From Lates calcarifer (lineage: Eukaryota > Chordata > Actinopteri > Centropomidae), in assembly GCF_001640805.2 (NCBI RefSeq), contig NC_066833.1:10420473-10484472 (forward strand): DNA of 64,000 nucleotides, given 5' to 3'. A model generated the notes under the pieces. That model worked only from the letters and a program-made list of their open reading frames with translations. It searched no databases and was not told the origin of the DNA. Made by a program: the position numbers and the translations under genes. Numbering within the stretch: the first letter of the stretch is position 1; each line of letters opens with the position of its first letter. Below are positions 42,270 to 56,200 of this stretch, piece after piece.

Positions 42270-44135
42270 CTGTGATGTGCTCAGCAAAGAGTTGTAGATT
42301 AAATTGCCATGTGCCCATTTAAACCTGTTGCTTGTGCAACCTGAGCTTAGTGCGCATGTGTCAGCTTCAGATCCTCAGGTCTGCCTTTGAAACAGCTGCT
42401 TAAAGAGCCTTGAATATCTCAGGGGGTCAAAGGACACAGTTGCTTAACAACAGTGGGTCAGAGCCAGAAATGGATGGAGTTCCTTATTCTGCTTTGTCCT
42501 CATGAGAATTACCAAGGATTTGTGCTAGGGTTTTTTGTTTAATATTGCTTGTAATCATATACCTGAAAGATGGTGACATTATAGTCTATAGAACATGCGT
42601 CCAGCTTTAGATAGTCAGGACAGTGGTTTCATCATTTATTAAAAAACTGGATGCATTTGTTTCCATGACTCTAAAGCTTTAGTTTCTTGTCCTCTTTTTC
42701 AGACATGCACTATGTTTTTCTGTGACACTTGACAGGGTTATTTCTGGAAGATCAACAGTTTACATGGTAAAACCTAGTTTAATCCGCTGCTTGTTTTGCT
42801 TGGAGATCTGTGGAGGAAGGGCAAAGGGGTTCCGTATCCAACTCAAACAGGAACACACAGAGCAAGTCTAAAAACATAGGACATTAGTATTGCTGTTTCT
42901 ATTCCATACTGCTTTCAGTCTCTCCACTGTCAGGCTTGTTTTCTGTCCATCCCTCCCTCCTTCCCTCCTTTATTTTTATCCTTACCGCTCTTTAATGCTA
43001 GTCTACGTGACCAGCTTGTTCAAGACAACACTGTTTGTAAATTCTGTCTCTCCATAATTTCCTCTGTCAACAGATGGGTGCCGCATGTAGATGTGTGAAC
43101 ATGTCATCTCTGTGCATGTGAGATGATGCGGCGAAGAGAGCAGTAGTGAAAAGGAGCGACAACATGCGTAGAGATATCTGGTTACAAAGGCTGATGGGCA
43201 TGCTTTTTAGGAGGGTGTGTCCACCCACGTGAGCTTGGATTACTCTGAACAGCACACACTCAAACATTCACGCTCTTTTGTTGACATCTGGGCCTGCGCT
43301 AACCTTTCACAGCGTTAACTCCCAGCCCGAGGACAGGAATGAAGCTTTCCTCAAGCTAAGTTTTTCCACAATAAATCAGGGCTCCATTCAAGCACCCTTT
43401 AGCTACATTTTACAGCCGTGTTGCACATGGCTTGACGATTTGTTCCAAACAGTATCATTACATTAGTAAGGATATTTTCCAAGATTCATATCATAATATG
43501 TCAAATGTATGTTTGAATAGAACCATTACAGAACATGAACACTTATGAATGCCAGAGCCACCACCCTGGGGTGACTTTCCCATAAAGACATTTGTTGTGT
43601 TATGTTGCTGTATAGCAAGACACATGACTGAAACTAACTGGTGTGTTAAGTTAAACAGGGACCCAAACGACTTTGAATGTGCACAAATAGACAGCAATTG
43701 ACAGCGCAATCATGAAATGTAACATAATTTAAATTAAACATTAGTTGGCCCATTAGCTTGTTAAAATGTACTTAATATTACTTATATTGTGCTATCAATT
43801 TCAATTTGACAGTTTTTCTATCTATTGATCTGTTTTACTGTGCGTCTGCTGGCTAGGTATGTACTGTATCAGCTTGTTTTTTCTGTGGGTATTTGTGTAG
43901 ATGTTTCTATGTGTTTGACAGCCTTGGGTTTGCAGCAATTCTCAGTAGGAAAAACAAATTGCAGTCTATGTGATTTTGCACTGTCAGGTCCTCTGTGTGT
44001 ATGAGCTTATAGAGAGTATCTGTGTGTGCAGAAAGAAAGCGAGCAAAATGGACATTCATACCCATAGAGTATCTGTGTGTTTGTCTGTGTGTGTTTTTAG
44101 ATGAAAACGAGAGGACAGAGAACATGAGAACAAGA

Positions 44136-44138
<3 letters not shown>

Positions 44139-44177
<39 letters not shown>
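44139..44177. repeat. GT microsatellite
   Basis: About nineteen uninterrupted GT units. Confidence 0.9.
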
Positions 44178-44178
<1 letters not shown>

Positions 44179-45636
44179 TTTCGCCAGAGAAACAGGCAGC
44201 CTCACTGCTATTTTCTGGGGCAGGCTATCAGGCAGGGAGGCAGCAGGGAGGGATAATAACAGAAGCTGTTACATTCTTGTGGTTTCTCTGATTTCAGCAT
44301 GAGGCAGGGGGCTGGCTCTGGCTGACTCATGGCTACTCTGCCTGAGCCAGCATGGACGCTGCTAGCAACAGGACAATACATGACATTTCTTAGACACTTT
44401 AATCTAAGTTGCAATAATTACAGGATCATGAATCTGTGCATATTTTAGCACCTCTTGCTCAAGCATCAACCTGGCAACTGATTAACACTGGCTTAACTGC
44501 CACTGTGAGCAGTGGCAATAATTTAACTTTAGCGTTTGTTAGTTCAGGTTTGTTACCCAGGTTATTTGACAGACAGTTTCAGATGCCACAGTTGAGAATT
44601 TACTTGGATCTTAAATATCTTGCTGCAATTTCATTTAAGTGATTTTTGAAGGAGCTGAAAAACAGCTACGTAAACGTAACAAAGCACTTACATATTCTGT
44701 TTATTGATCAACTCTTAAGAGCAGCCACAACAAGCCCAGAGGAAATGAGCTGTGTTTACTGGTTGAAAATGAATGGGATGCTGTTGTGTTTACAGGAACA
44801 AGGTGACAAAATACAAGCATATAGAGAGCTTTTACAGAAAGTGACAAAAGTAAGTGTTCACCTGGATCAAGTGTAGGGGAGAGGAATGAAAAAATGATTC
44901 AACATACATATAAACATCCCTCTGAAACATCACAACATCAAAAATGATATGTCAGTTTTTCTTGTGCTTGGTGGCTCTCCGTCCGTAGTCGATTTTCTTA
45001 AGATTTCTACTTCATACAATAACTTCATTGCTCTGAAGTTGAATCTGTTCCATTGGTTCATGTAAGTGCTCACTTAGGTCTGGGGTTGCACTAATCTTCT
45101 TTTGTAAAATCAGATTAATGCAGAACAGGCTACCAATGTTTGCGAGACCCGGTTTGAGGTTTTTGTATGTCAGGCCAGTGTTGCTGAGGAAATGCCATCT
45201 GCTTAGTAACACTACCACAGAGGCATAACCTGCACTGGCCTACATATGTAACCTTGCTACATTACTAATTCAGTTCTACAGCATTTATCCTGTGTTTTTG
45301 ATAAAGCTAATGCTACAGTGGTCAGTTTGATAATGCATTTGTACATGCAAATACACTGGTTTGCATTGTTCCAGCTGATTATACGTCAGTGCCTCAGAAA
45401 AGAGATTAGTGTATTAATGTTGAGGTATGTTTTATTGAATTTCATATTTGATTAAGTAGTTAGAGACACACTGATGCAGGCAGAAATACAAAACTTAACT
45501 CATAAAGCCTGATGCTGATTTTGATTGAGCTGAGTTAAACATATAAACATGCACTTTGGTATTTTGCATGATGCAAACTGTGGGTTTTAAGTAGATTAAG
45601 CCAGTCACAAATTTCTGTCTTTATACCTATACATGC

Positions 45637-45659
45637 AAAAAAAAAAAAAAAAAAAAAAA
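45637..45659. repeat. A homopolymer tract
   Basis: 23 consecutive A residues. No retroposon body is recognised directly upstream. Confidence 0.85.
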
Positions 45660-47427
45660 GGCGAGAAACTGCTGTCTCAATATTTTTCACCAGCAGCTAA
45701 CCTTATTTTCTACAGTGTGGAAACATCGTACAAAGTATGAGGTGACTTTCAGGTGGGCCCACGCTTTCCTGTTTTGGCCCTGTTTACCAACCACAATGTG
45801 TTCCACACACCTCCATCTCTTCATCCTCACCTCTTCATACAACCTGTGGTACAGAGACGTCCCCTAACACCTCTCCCACACACATGCTTTTTGTTACATG
45901 AGCTGTGTAATAGACTCAAACAAGTTGTTTAATCATCATCCTCACTTTTGAGTTGCCTGTGTTGCTGCATTACTTTTGCAGTTGATTGTAATCCACCTTA
46001 AAGACAGTATTTATCTGATACTATTATTAATATTTTCCTTTATCTTGAGCATTCACAGCCACATCCCCTGTCTGTTGTCACTGTTTCTCACAACTCAAAA
46101 AATGCAAAAATGCATTTGCACCTGTGCCCCCACCCCCACCCCCCACCCACAGAAATGTCTAGGCTTGAAGCACTGCACTGTAGGGTCAAAACCACGCTGC
46201 TGTCTAACAAGTAAATGTGACCAAAAAACCAAAATAGTAGTGTTCATATTGTATAGTGAGAGAGTACAGACAACCACACATTAAACTGCAGGTTTTCTAT
46301 GACATTAGCAGACTGTTATTTCTAAAAGATTAAGTGTTGATCTCCAATAATTTTGACCTAAAAAACAGTAATAATCAAAAAAATAAGAGGTGTGTCACAG
46401 TGTGAAACGTATACTGAGCCTTTGCTATTTTCAATTATGCATCAAGCAGAATTCCCTTCATCAGCAGTATAGAGCAGGCGCTGCATACCTACAGTGTGTC
46501 ACAGCCGTGGGCACACACGCACACGCTGGCCACACCAGGTACAGCTCTGTAAAACATGCAGAAGGCAAAAGCTTTTTCTCAAAAGTGAACATTTGTGCTG
46601 AAGGCACCGAGACAATTAGCTTTTAGATGTTTTAAACAGATGTTGTACATTACTTTTTACGCGTGACTGTGTGAGCAGATGGTGTGTGTTTTAGATTGTT
46701 ATACTTTCCTCAATGGATGAATATACATTGGTATTTTTTGTCATATGCTACCAGAGATAGAAGCATTTTTCCCATTCTCCAGTGTTAGTTGCATGTTTCC
46801 CAGGCTTCCCATTTACATTTTTGTCAAATGTTTGGGTTAGACACTAGGGTTAGGCAGATACACACATCCTACCATACATTTCTAGCCAGATGCATTTTAA
46901 ATGCATCCAGGAAGAGAATTAAAGTGTTTTTATATATTATTTTTTTTGTTTCTCTTGTGTCATTCTATTCCTTCAAATGTCTATAATACAAACAGGCCTG
47001 CATTTTTAGGATGTGTTGTAATTTTTCTCCAAGAGACCTTGAAAACTCATTGTTAAATATGAAGAATCAAGTAATTGAAATCTTTTCAATGCCCAAGCAA
47101 AAGACAGTGTGGCATTGTTAACATGGGCACATTTTGTTAGCGCTCTGAACAGTAGCAGAAGGCGTAGAGTTTCCAGGAAAATGATTGCATTTCCTCTAAA
47201 AACTAGACAGATGATAAAACCCTTTTCCAAGTACTGCCCCTTAACCACTTCACTACTTTTCTCTTATTTTAAATGTCAATCCCACTGCACCTCTCTTTCT
47301 CAGAAAAGAGCGCAAATAGGATAACCAAGGCTTTTTAGAAAAAGGAGATGGATAGGGTCAAACTTTGGTCAGATTAGTTCGGATCGGTTTAGCCAGTGTT
47401 TGAGTGTCATGGCCTCAGCATGTACAA

Positions 47428-47747
47428 TCACTGGCCACTTCGTGAGGTACGCCTTGCTAGTCCCAGGATAGGATTGCCTTAATTCTTTGTGGCAGGTGCT
47501 GGAAACATTCCTTAGAGATTTTTGTTGATATTGACATGACGGGGGCCCAAAGTGTGCCAAGATAATATCCCCCACACCATTACACTGCTACCACTAGCCT
47601 GAACCGTTGATAAAAGGCAGGATGAATCAATGCTTTCATGATGTTTATGCCAAATTCTGACCCTACCATCCAAATGTTGCAGCAGAAAGCAAGACTTATC
47701 AGACCAGGCAACATTTTCCAATCTTGCGTTGTCCAATTTAGGTGACT
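47428..47747 (-). mobile_element. Degenerate Tc1/mariner-like transposon fragment
   Basis: The left end reads TCACTGGCCACTTCGTGAGG, like the terminal CACTGGCCACTTTATTAGGT that I recall for a common fish Tc1-like family. On the minus strand, 47736-47540 reads VAWSDKSCFLLQHLDGRVRI, and further on the motif region STVQASGSSVMVWGILSWHT, the part of Tc1 transposase around the first catalytic aspartate (family WSDESRF). Here the D is kept but E is replaced by K. The region with the second and third catalytic residues is deleted around 47540, and the N-terminal DNA-binding part is missing. The copy is inactive. Confidence 0.8.
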
Positions 47748-48751
47748 CTACAAGGTAGAATAGTGTGTTGGGATACTTTCATACTTGTCATATGTCGGGC
47801 TTCACTGTAAGGCCTCTGTGAGCTCCTTGGTGCACTCAGGCAATGCTAAAGCTGCTTTCACATGATCAGCGTCAAACTGCTTAACACTGTGTAATTCTTA
47901 TTTTTAATGTTTGGAGTGTTGATGCCCAACTCAGGAGCTGTTTTCTCCTTTCTGCCTTTCCTAAAACAATGCTATAAGTCCCTGATACAGTTGTGTAGGG
48001 CACATGTGCATGTGTTCTCTTTCACACATACTTTGTTTTTATTCCTCAAGGACGAAGGCAATTTTCAGAACCATAAATATCAGTAGAGCTCCTCTGACCT
48101 TTCAGCAGACCTCCACAGTTAATAGTTAAAGCCTTGTAAAATAATTTAATATGTGTATGTGTAGATGGATGACCTAGGTTACTGTAAATATTCAGCACAT
48201 ACATAAACAGCTCCTCTCAGCTTATTATATGTATTTGCTTGTGCATATATGTGTGTTTCTTGCAGTGTATGGTGTCAAGGGAGCCTTTACATCCTAATAA
48301 ATCTTTTATCAAGCTAGAGCTGCATGGAGAAGCACTGTCTGAAGCAGAACTGTGCTACAGACTAGTGTAAAATGGCAAATAATGCCTATCCCCTTCAAGG
48401 AGACAATAGAATGATCAGAAGATGACACTTTTAATTCTTAATTAAAAGTTAAAAGTTAAATACTGCTTTTTTCTGTCAGGTGTAAATGTTTCGCCCTCAG
48501 CAACATAGCCGAGCTTCTATGCCCCCAAACCTAACCTAGCAGCCGCCGGCGGGCGGGCGTGCTTGGTACAAAACACCTGGCCTCCCTGCTGGTGGGGCAG
48601 GAATGTGCAGGGCTGAGGTGGATGCGGGTGGAAATTTGCAGCGTTCTCAGAACACGACCTGGTAACATTTAAAGGTGCCAGTGTCAGCAGGAAAGGAAAA
48701 AAATCAGAGGAATGTGCTGCTTTAATCAAACCATCATCTCTGTTTCTATGC

Positions 48752-48772
48752 TGTGTGTGTGTGTGTGTGTGT
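48752..48772. repeat. GT microsatellite
   Basis: About ten GT units. Confidence 0.85.
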
Positions 48773-50249
48773 TCAGCACTGTAAAGTAGGGGGCCTCCTC
48801 TTACATAAATGAGGTAACACTGTCCCACCCCTCTCATATTTCCAATCTGTGTGTGTAGCGTTTTCATTTAAAATCCCTTTGTTCTTTTCACATTACATGG
48901 TCATGGTGGTAGCTAATGGTTCGCATGTTTCTGGAATCACTGTCTACTCTGACAAGACTAAGTACTATTTTATTCTTCTCCAACTAATCCACAAGTCCAG
49001 GGAAAGTTGACATTTAGTTTACCAGCTTTTTACTGTAATGGATGCAACTTAAATGAACAGAGGTACTATTAAAGCTCTGTAGCAAACAATCTAGAAATTA
49101 ATAAGCAATAGTTGTCTGTGTGCAGTGACTTGAATCACTTATTGAACAAACTGTTTTTGTATAATGCTGAATTGTGAATGAATATTTGTAAATGGGATAG
49201 TTGGATGTTAATGCGTTCACAGAGCAACAGCAAGTTGTTACTTGCAATGTTAGCTGAAAGCAGCAGACCTAAAAATGTGGTCTCTCTCAACCGCTGCTTG
49301 CCAGCACACCACTGTGACCTTTGCGCTATATGTATATTCAAACCATGAGCTCTAACCAGAAGAACCTGGGTGTGTGTGTTCACAGCAGTTACAATCATAA
49401 TGATGTTGATGAAATCATGCATGTAGATTTTTATCTGAATGTTTCCACAGTTGGATTATTTCTGAGTTAGATTATGAGTGAATATTTAGTATATATGCAG
49501 CATCTCTGACTGAAATGAAGGTCTTATTTGTGGACATATTGAACTCGTATGTGGGCCAATAAGGTCATGTGTATGTTTGTGCATCTGCTGTGTTAACTGG
49601 ATGAACCTTTAAGAGTTTCTATAGCCTTTAACATTGTTATAGTGTGAGCTAAATGTCGTTGTCCTACAGACTGAGAACCACAAAAAGTGTAAACTCTGTC
49701 ACATAAACATAAAAATAAAATCAACTACATAATGAAATATCCTGAGCAGTTGCAGCCGCCAAGATTCTGGGGTTTAAAATCAAGCATGTCTGTGGAAGTC
49801 GCACTGATGAGAGGTATGTGCTTCAAGGCAGAGGATGTTTCACCACAAGAGTTATATTAGTTCTATAGAGAGGGGCTGTAGTTTACTCTCCTTCACTACC
49901 CATAATCAGTGGTGCATCTTATGAATTGCTGGAAAAGCCTGATGTAACTGTTCAGAAGGACAGTATGGAAAGAGCACACGTTATTAAGTTGTTGGAGGGC
50001 AGGACAAATGTCCTGTAGAAGACCAGTGGAGAGTAGAAGAGCATAAAAGCTGTTAGGGGCGAGGGGAGGAGAGGAGGATGTGGATCGTATCTTATTATAA
50101 TGAAGATAGTATGATTGGTAGGTGAGGACACAGAACGAGGACACTGCCCAGAATGAGTCAAAAAGAGCCACTGCTGCAAATACCGTTCAGTCTCCATTAT
50201 CCTCAATCTTTGATTGAGTAGGAATCTCCTTGACAAGTGTATAAATGCC

Positions 50250-50270
50250 TGTGTGTGTGTGTGTGTGTGT
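50250..50270. repeat. GT microsatellite
   Basis: About ten GT units. Confidence 0.85.
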
Positions 50271-52490
50271 ATGACTGTAGCGACTGTAATTTGCATCATG
50301 GACTCACAGGCTATACTGACAATTAAGGACGAGAGGAAGAGAAAAAATGTATTTCAGGGAAATTCTTGTAGTGTTTCTCATGTTGTGAGAAAAAACTGAT
50401 AAAAACTGATACCATGTGTAGTGTTGGGTCAAAAATTAGTCAGCCTCCAGACATTGGGCTTTATTACTTGTATTACAGCAGTTCTTTTATGTCTGTGGTT
50501 GTGTTGACCTTTTTACACAGCAGACGTTTTGCCTTGTCAAACACAGGTGTTACTAATAACACAATTAATTGCTGAAATGCACTGCACTAAGTGGCCACAG
50601 CCATAGTTAATGATATCAGCTCCTCTTGTGCAGTGAAGAAGCAAAAGTAAACTGATGTCCAGGCTATCGTGGCATAAATTTATGTAATGTCTAGACCTCT
50701 GTAATAATAGGAAACCTAGTGGATCAAACTTGTTGTAAGTAACAATCTAATCTTTAGTTATCAACTAGTTGCCACCCTCACCAGCAAATAAATAAATGGT
50801 CACACAAGTTATTTAATTTCACTTTTTATGATGCAGTAAGTGAGTGAGAAGAGCCTTGTAGAAATACATGGTTTTGTTGACCTTTTTATCACCTAAATGG
50901 ATTCTGTGTGAGTCCAACTGAGATCACAAGTCTTTCCTTTTTGCAGTCTAACATCTGTGTCAAAGTGACTCTTGTTTCATGTCAAGATGTGTCACTGTGC
51001 CGACACTAGCTAGAAAGATACTGTGGGTGGGTTGTTGTTCAAAGTCTGTGTCTCTCTTTGTGTCTCAGGCTGTTAGCATCATCTTATGATAAAATGGTCA
51101 AAGTCTGCGTAGACAGAGAATCATTGGGATTTTGATAGGAACAGACAAGGCCCAGTCGTAAAAATTTCTTCCTCAAAAAAGAGCACATGACATGGTATTT
51201 ACGAAGAAGATCTGCATGCTGTGGCATAAAAATCATGCAATTTAATATTAGCTTGACTTTAAAGTTGCCATTGGTGAAATAGTGACAGCTGTGGCCAAAC
51301 ACACGTCCTCTTTTACAGTGCTAAATACAAATACAATACAAATGGTCCACTTGGCAAATATTCAACATAACAGGACTTTGACTGGCATCCTGGGGCACTA
51401 CTCTGTTACCCTTGTTTTTTTGGCTGCACATGTTTATCACTTATGCTGAAATAAAAAATGAGAGTTTGTGGGGAGCTGAGAGCTGGACTGGACTGTCTGG
51501 TTTTTCTTATCAGTGCAGTCGGACAGGCTGACTCAGGCTTTTTACTTATTCACTTGGAGAAGCTTATTCCACAAGGGTTCAGTGGAGTTCAAGCAAAGGT
51601 TTGCAGATGTTTGCAAGTCTGGATAACAGAATTGTAATGAATTTGCATTGGGACGTCTATGATGTGTGTGTGTGGGTGAACACACAATATTAGCAGGGAC
51701 TTTTTGAAAGAAGTGTTCACAGTTGAAACAAAAATCTCATTACTGAGGATAATCATGTGACTGAATTGTCCAGATGAAAGAAAGACATTTTTCATGAATC
51801 ACCAACCTTCAGAGTGGAAAATACTTCATATGCTGTTTGGGTCTGTTTTCTTAAACGGACTATGCTGTGGCAATCAGTTTACAAACAGCACTATATGACT
51901 TTACCATTAGTCAGGGCCACATATGGCTACCCCTAAAGGAGGTCAGAGGTCAATCACTGCCCACATTCCCGAAGCTACAACTTCCCTGGCACCCCGCCTC
52001 CTCCTGCAGAGACACATGTTAAATGCTTTGTTTAAATCCATCAGTTACAAACACACACACTCACACTGCTGTTGTTGTTGTTGCCCTACATAAAATAAGT
52101 AGAATTAAAGAGATTGCTGGGGTGGCTGGGTGAATGGTAAGCAAGGGAAAAAAGGAGCAGGAGTGTGAGGGACAGTGTAGTAAAATCAGGGGTGAAGGTG
52201 AATCAGGGAGGATGTAGGCGTAATGAAAAGGAAGATAGAGGATGGATGAGTGTTCTGTATGGGCACAATGGAAAGAAAGACTTGGAACAGGAAGTCTTTT
52301 TTTTTCTCCCCAGACTGAGATATATGTGTATACTGGTGTGTAGTGTGTGTATAATGCATGTTTCAGTCTTATGTTCTTTTTTTAAACGTCATACACACAA
52401 AGAGAGAAAGATCTATGACGGATATGAAGTCGTTTTTAATCCAGTCATTTATTATGAAAACTCAGAGCAATTGCAGGCTTTCTGCAATCT

Positions 52491-52518
52491 CACACACACA
52501 CACACACACAGACACACA
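52491..52518. repeat. CA microsatellite
   Basis: About fourteen CA units with one GA interruption. Confidence 0.85.
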
Positions 52519-54527
52519 GTGGCACACATCTGTAATTGACCACCTGTTTGTCTGTGGCCTAGTTTACGCTTTATGAAACACTGTGGAGCAATGATGTACA
52601 GTTCCTCTGGGATTCCTAACTGCTCGCCTATTATTTCAATTGTTCCAAAGCAACACAAAGGGACAGAAAAAATGTACATAGCATGCCTTTTCAGTTTCTT
52701 TTGAAGATATTAGGAGTATAAATAGAAATGTATGGGGCAAATGAAGTTCAGCAGTCAGCCCGTATTTGAACTGGCTATAGGCCGGTGTCTGTTGTGTAAC
52801 TTTTTTCCTTTGAAGACTTGTTCTGTTCTAAGTATAAATAAGAAATACAGGGAGAATCACAGTTCAGTAGTCCGGATAAGTTTTATCATTGTACTTCTGT
52901 GTTTGTGTGTACGCCTGTGTGTGTGTATCCTGACAAAGTGGAGCAATACACAATCAGATGTTGATGTTAGATAACTTGTGTGTCTCTGTTTGCGCGCGCA
53001 CGTGTGTGTATGTTTGCATATTTAAGTGTTGCAGTAGGTGTGTTTATATGAAGGGCGTGTAATCCTGTGTACAGACGGAAAGGCTGCAGGACCGTCTGTG
53101 TTTGCAATAATCCGAGAGAGCCAGAGGAGCCCACCAGTGAAGGGAAGCTTTAGGGTCAAGAGCCCTTATACACACACAGACACACACATGCACACTCATG
53201 CCTGTTTGTAAGCTCTGCTGACTGCAGGAAGCAATAATGGTAGCGTTCTTCCGGAGTTCCGGAGGGTTCTCTCAGGGGAGCGTGGCTGTCCTGTCCAGCT
53301 CAGCAGAGCAAAACTGAAAAGAACACAGCAGAGCAGAAAATTGTAGGACATTGAGAATAGAGTGCAGTAGAACAAAAAAACAAAAAAATTGTATAATTGA
53401 AAAGGATAGTAAGAATACAGTAGAGAAAGTCAGAGGCAAACATTTTAGAACACAATGCAACAAGTATAAACGATCCCAATAATTTAAGATAACAAAAAAA
53501 AGTGGATCTGTGATTAAATGGTTGCATAATACAACGATGATCCAGTGCTGTGGTCCGTGGTCTTGAAATTGTCTTCAGCTGGATGGCAGAGAAATGTTGG
53601 GACAGGAAAAGAGCAGGGATGGCGATGCAGCCTGTGGAGAGCGTCTGTGTGTCAGAGCTCATCATCTTTGTATCCCACAGCTCCTCCTCAGTGTGAGCCG
53701 GTGATAGGAGCGCGTCCCTCAGTCTTTCCTTCTTTCTGCTTGGCTTCATCTGCTCATCTTGCCGGTCCGCTCGCTCTGTTTCCCCAAAGCCGACACTGTG
53801 GCTGCCAGCAACGTGCATGCATCAGCGTGTGTGTGGTTGTTGTGTTGGTGGAATGTATTGATCACATCATGTCACTACAGCCTACAGTATTTCCAGCCTC
53901 ACACCTGCTAGAATGTTACCTACTAGCTGCTCAGTAGCATTTCTTTGATAGACCCTCCCTGCACGGTAAACGCCCACTTCGTACAAACTCCACCCCCTCA
54001 GTTTGTTAGACATACCAGGGTTTCGTGAGGAAATTGTGAGTGGTAGTGAACACTGTCACCTGCTGTGGTGAATCAGATAAGATACTGATGCGTATCATTT
54101 TGTCAGTAAATGACAACATGAACAGTTGCCACACTCTTCTCTTTTCCTGTGTTGGTTAATGGTGTTAATTGGTGCAGGCAGTCTTTAAGTACTTTGCTTT
54201 CTTGTTCATCTCGCTCTGATGTGTAAAACCAGTGGAGTGCTCCTTTAAAAGTATGTTATTCACTGATTCTCTATGTGTTACACCAATATGATTCCCCCAT
54301 TAATTAAGTGCTGACAGCAATAAGAATAAACATTAGTAAAAAGTGTGTTTTATTAATTTTCTGAAAATATTAGTAGTACCATGGACATGATAAACTTTGT
54401 TTATTGAAGCCCTTTTCAGTGGGTCATAGACATGCCTTTCTCTGGCAGCTGCACTGAGGCGAGGAGCAAAAAGCAACAAAACACTGAAAGAATCACTGCA
54501 GATATTTTCAGACTGCGACATTTCAAG

Positions 54528-54660
54528 GAACAGTTTGACATTTTGGGAAATTTGCTTAATTTGCTTTGTTTTCCAGGCGTGGATGCGAACATTGCTGCCA
54601 TCCTCATATTTGTCCGTTAAATATGAAGCGAGAACCAGGAGATGATTAGCTTAGCTTAGC
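54528..54660. repeat. Partial foldback-element copy
   Basis: GGAACAGTTTGACATTTTGG at the start, TTTGCTTAATTTGCTTTG, then TCCGTTAAATATGAAGCGAG and TTAGCTTAGCTTAGC. These are blocks of the same dispersed foldback family as 9596-10050, here truncated to one arm and interrupted by unrelated sequence around 54570-54610. Confidence 0.6.
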
Positions 54661-55832
54661 AGTGACTGTCTGACAGAAGCCTCTGTAAAACCACAATTTT
54701 TTGTTTTTACATACGTGTTACCTTACCTAATTGTATCTAAGCATCTCTTTATTCATAATTTTATGTATTTCTTCAGTGGTCCTGATGCCAACAGACAGTT
54801 AGCCAGGATTTTTCATCAAGCACTGCCTGAGTAACATTATCTACACTACCATTATCTACTCAGTCACACAGCATATACAATAAACTATATATAAAGTGTA
54901 CTGTAGCCACCTGTTAAAAAAGATGTAATAGTCATATGTTTGTGTGTAGCATGAATGTCTGGCTGTTAGTGCTAGCCTCATGTATAGAGTTGTATGTGTC
55001 TGTACGTGCACAGTGTGCACGCCATCTGCCCGTGGTCAGGAGGTTTGCTCTGATGTATAGTGACAAGCAGCTCAGTCACACAGAGAGCCCTCCGTATATA
55101 CTATATACACACACAAATGCTCTCACACAGAGCCATCGGTACGAATACAGCAGCTCCTGATGACGGGGGCCGTGACCCTCGTGGAGTTATTATGTCTCCT
55201 GTCATGGTAGATCACCTAAGAATAAAAAAAGCAGGAGGCGGACAGGAAGGGCACAACCCTCCCTCCCCGCAATAGCATATGTTGCCCAACCAAATCCAAA
55301 CCAAAACTGAAAACACTGCTGCAGCTACACAGAAACAGACAGAACCTACTTGTGAAACATGCGTGTATGCAGACAGAGCTTTTTGTCTAACATGGGTCTA
55401 AACAGTATGTTAGCCAATAATCTTTATAACTGGGTTGTAAACTATCAACTATTATCAGATGTAACAGTAAATATATGACAATACAAATACAAGACAACAG
55501 CAAGTGTTGAATAGGACACCTACCTGGATATAGATTATGTCTTTTTCTCAGCCAGGCGTAATAACTTTTTATTTGTCACCATTGTGAGGTTAACCAAGAC
55601 TGTTTTTCAAACTACTTCTTTCAGGAATATATGCAATATATATATATATATTTATTGATCCTGAATCACATAGAAATTACTAACATAAAAGACTGCACCC
55701 TATTAAATGTTAAAACACAGTACAAACTGAAATTCATGGCACATTCAACCAGTTTGCAATCTAGAGAGACAAAAGAAAGCAGTCAGATGTAGCCTCAGTA
55801 ATAAGGGGCTTTGGTTTGTTCTAAATGGAGCA

Positions 55833-56172
55833 GCCTCAGATTGAATTATTGTTATTTATTCCCTCTGATGAGCAGACAGGGCACCCTCAGCTACTGTTTG
55901 TGCTGCCATTATTTACCAACCAATCATGAGCCACTCCAACTAGGCATGATGAAATGATAAAATTCAAAGTATTTATCCAATTTCCTCTGAAAAGAGGACT
56001 GATGTACATGCCGAGTGAAATGAAGATTAAAATAGTTAAAAATCCTTAATTGCCTCTCTGTTAGACAGCTGTTGCAGACATTTTATTGATTGATTGATTG
56101 ATTTTTTTTTCTCATTTTATATTATCTTATGAGTGTTTTAGTCCTGGGCTGCTGTATACTGTAGTTTCCAAA
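55833..56172 (+). repeat. Tandem duplication, copy 1 (340 bp)
   Basis: It begins GCCTCAGATTGAATTATT and ends GTATACTGTAGTTTCCAAAA. Copy 2 (56201-56470) is a close match along its length. Copy 1 contains 64 bp (56012-56075) that copy 2 lacks, and a few substitutions separate them. It is non-coding, in ptpn4 intron 1. Confidence 0.9.
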
Positions 56173-56200
56173 AGCCCCTTCTGGGTATCTGCTACTTGGG

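Noticed and set aside
43073..43270. Acceptor-like CCTCTGTCAACAG followed by ATGGGTGCC as an alternative ptpn4 exon
   Set aside because: The frame closes after 15 codons, no matching donor stands out, and it resembles no known protein.
53300..53818. 172-codon minus-strand open frame
   Set aside because: Its C-terminal half is hydrophobic Phe/Leu-rich from AT-rich and GAATA-like decayed repeat. No domain or homologous motif is recognised.
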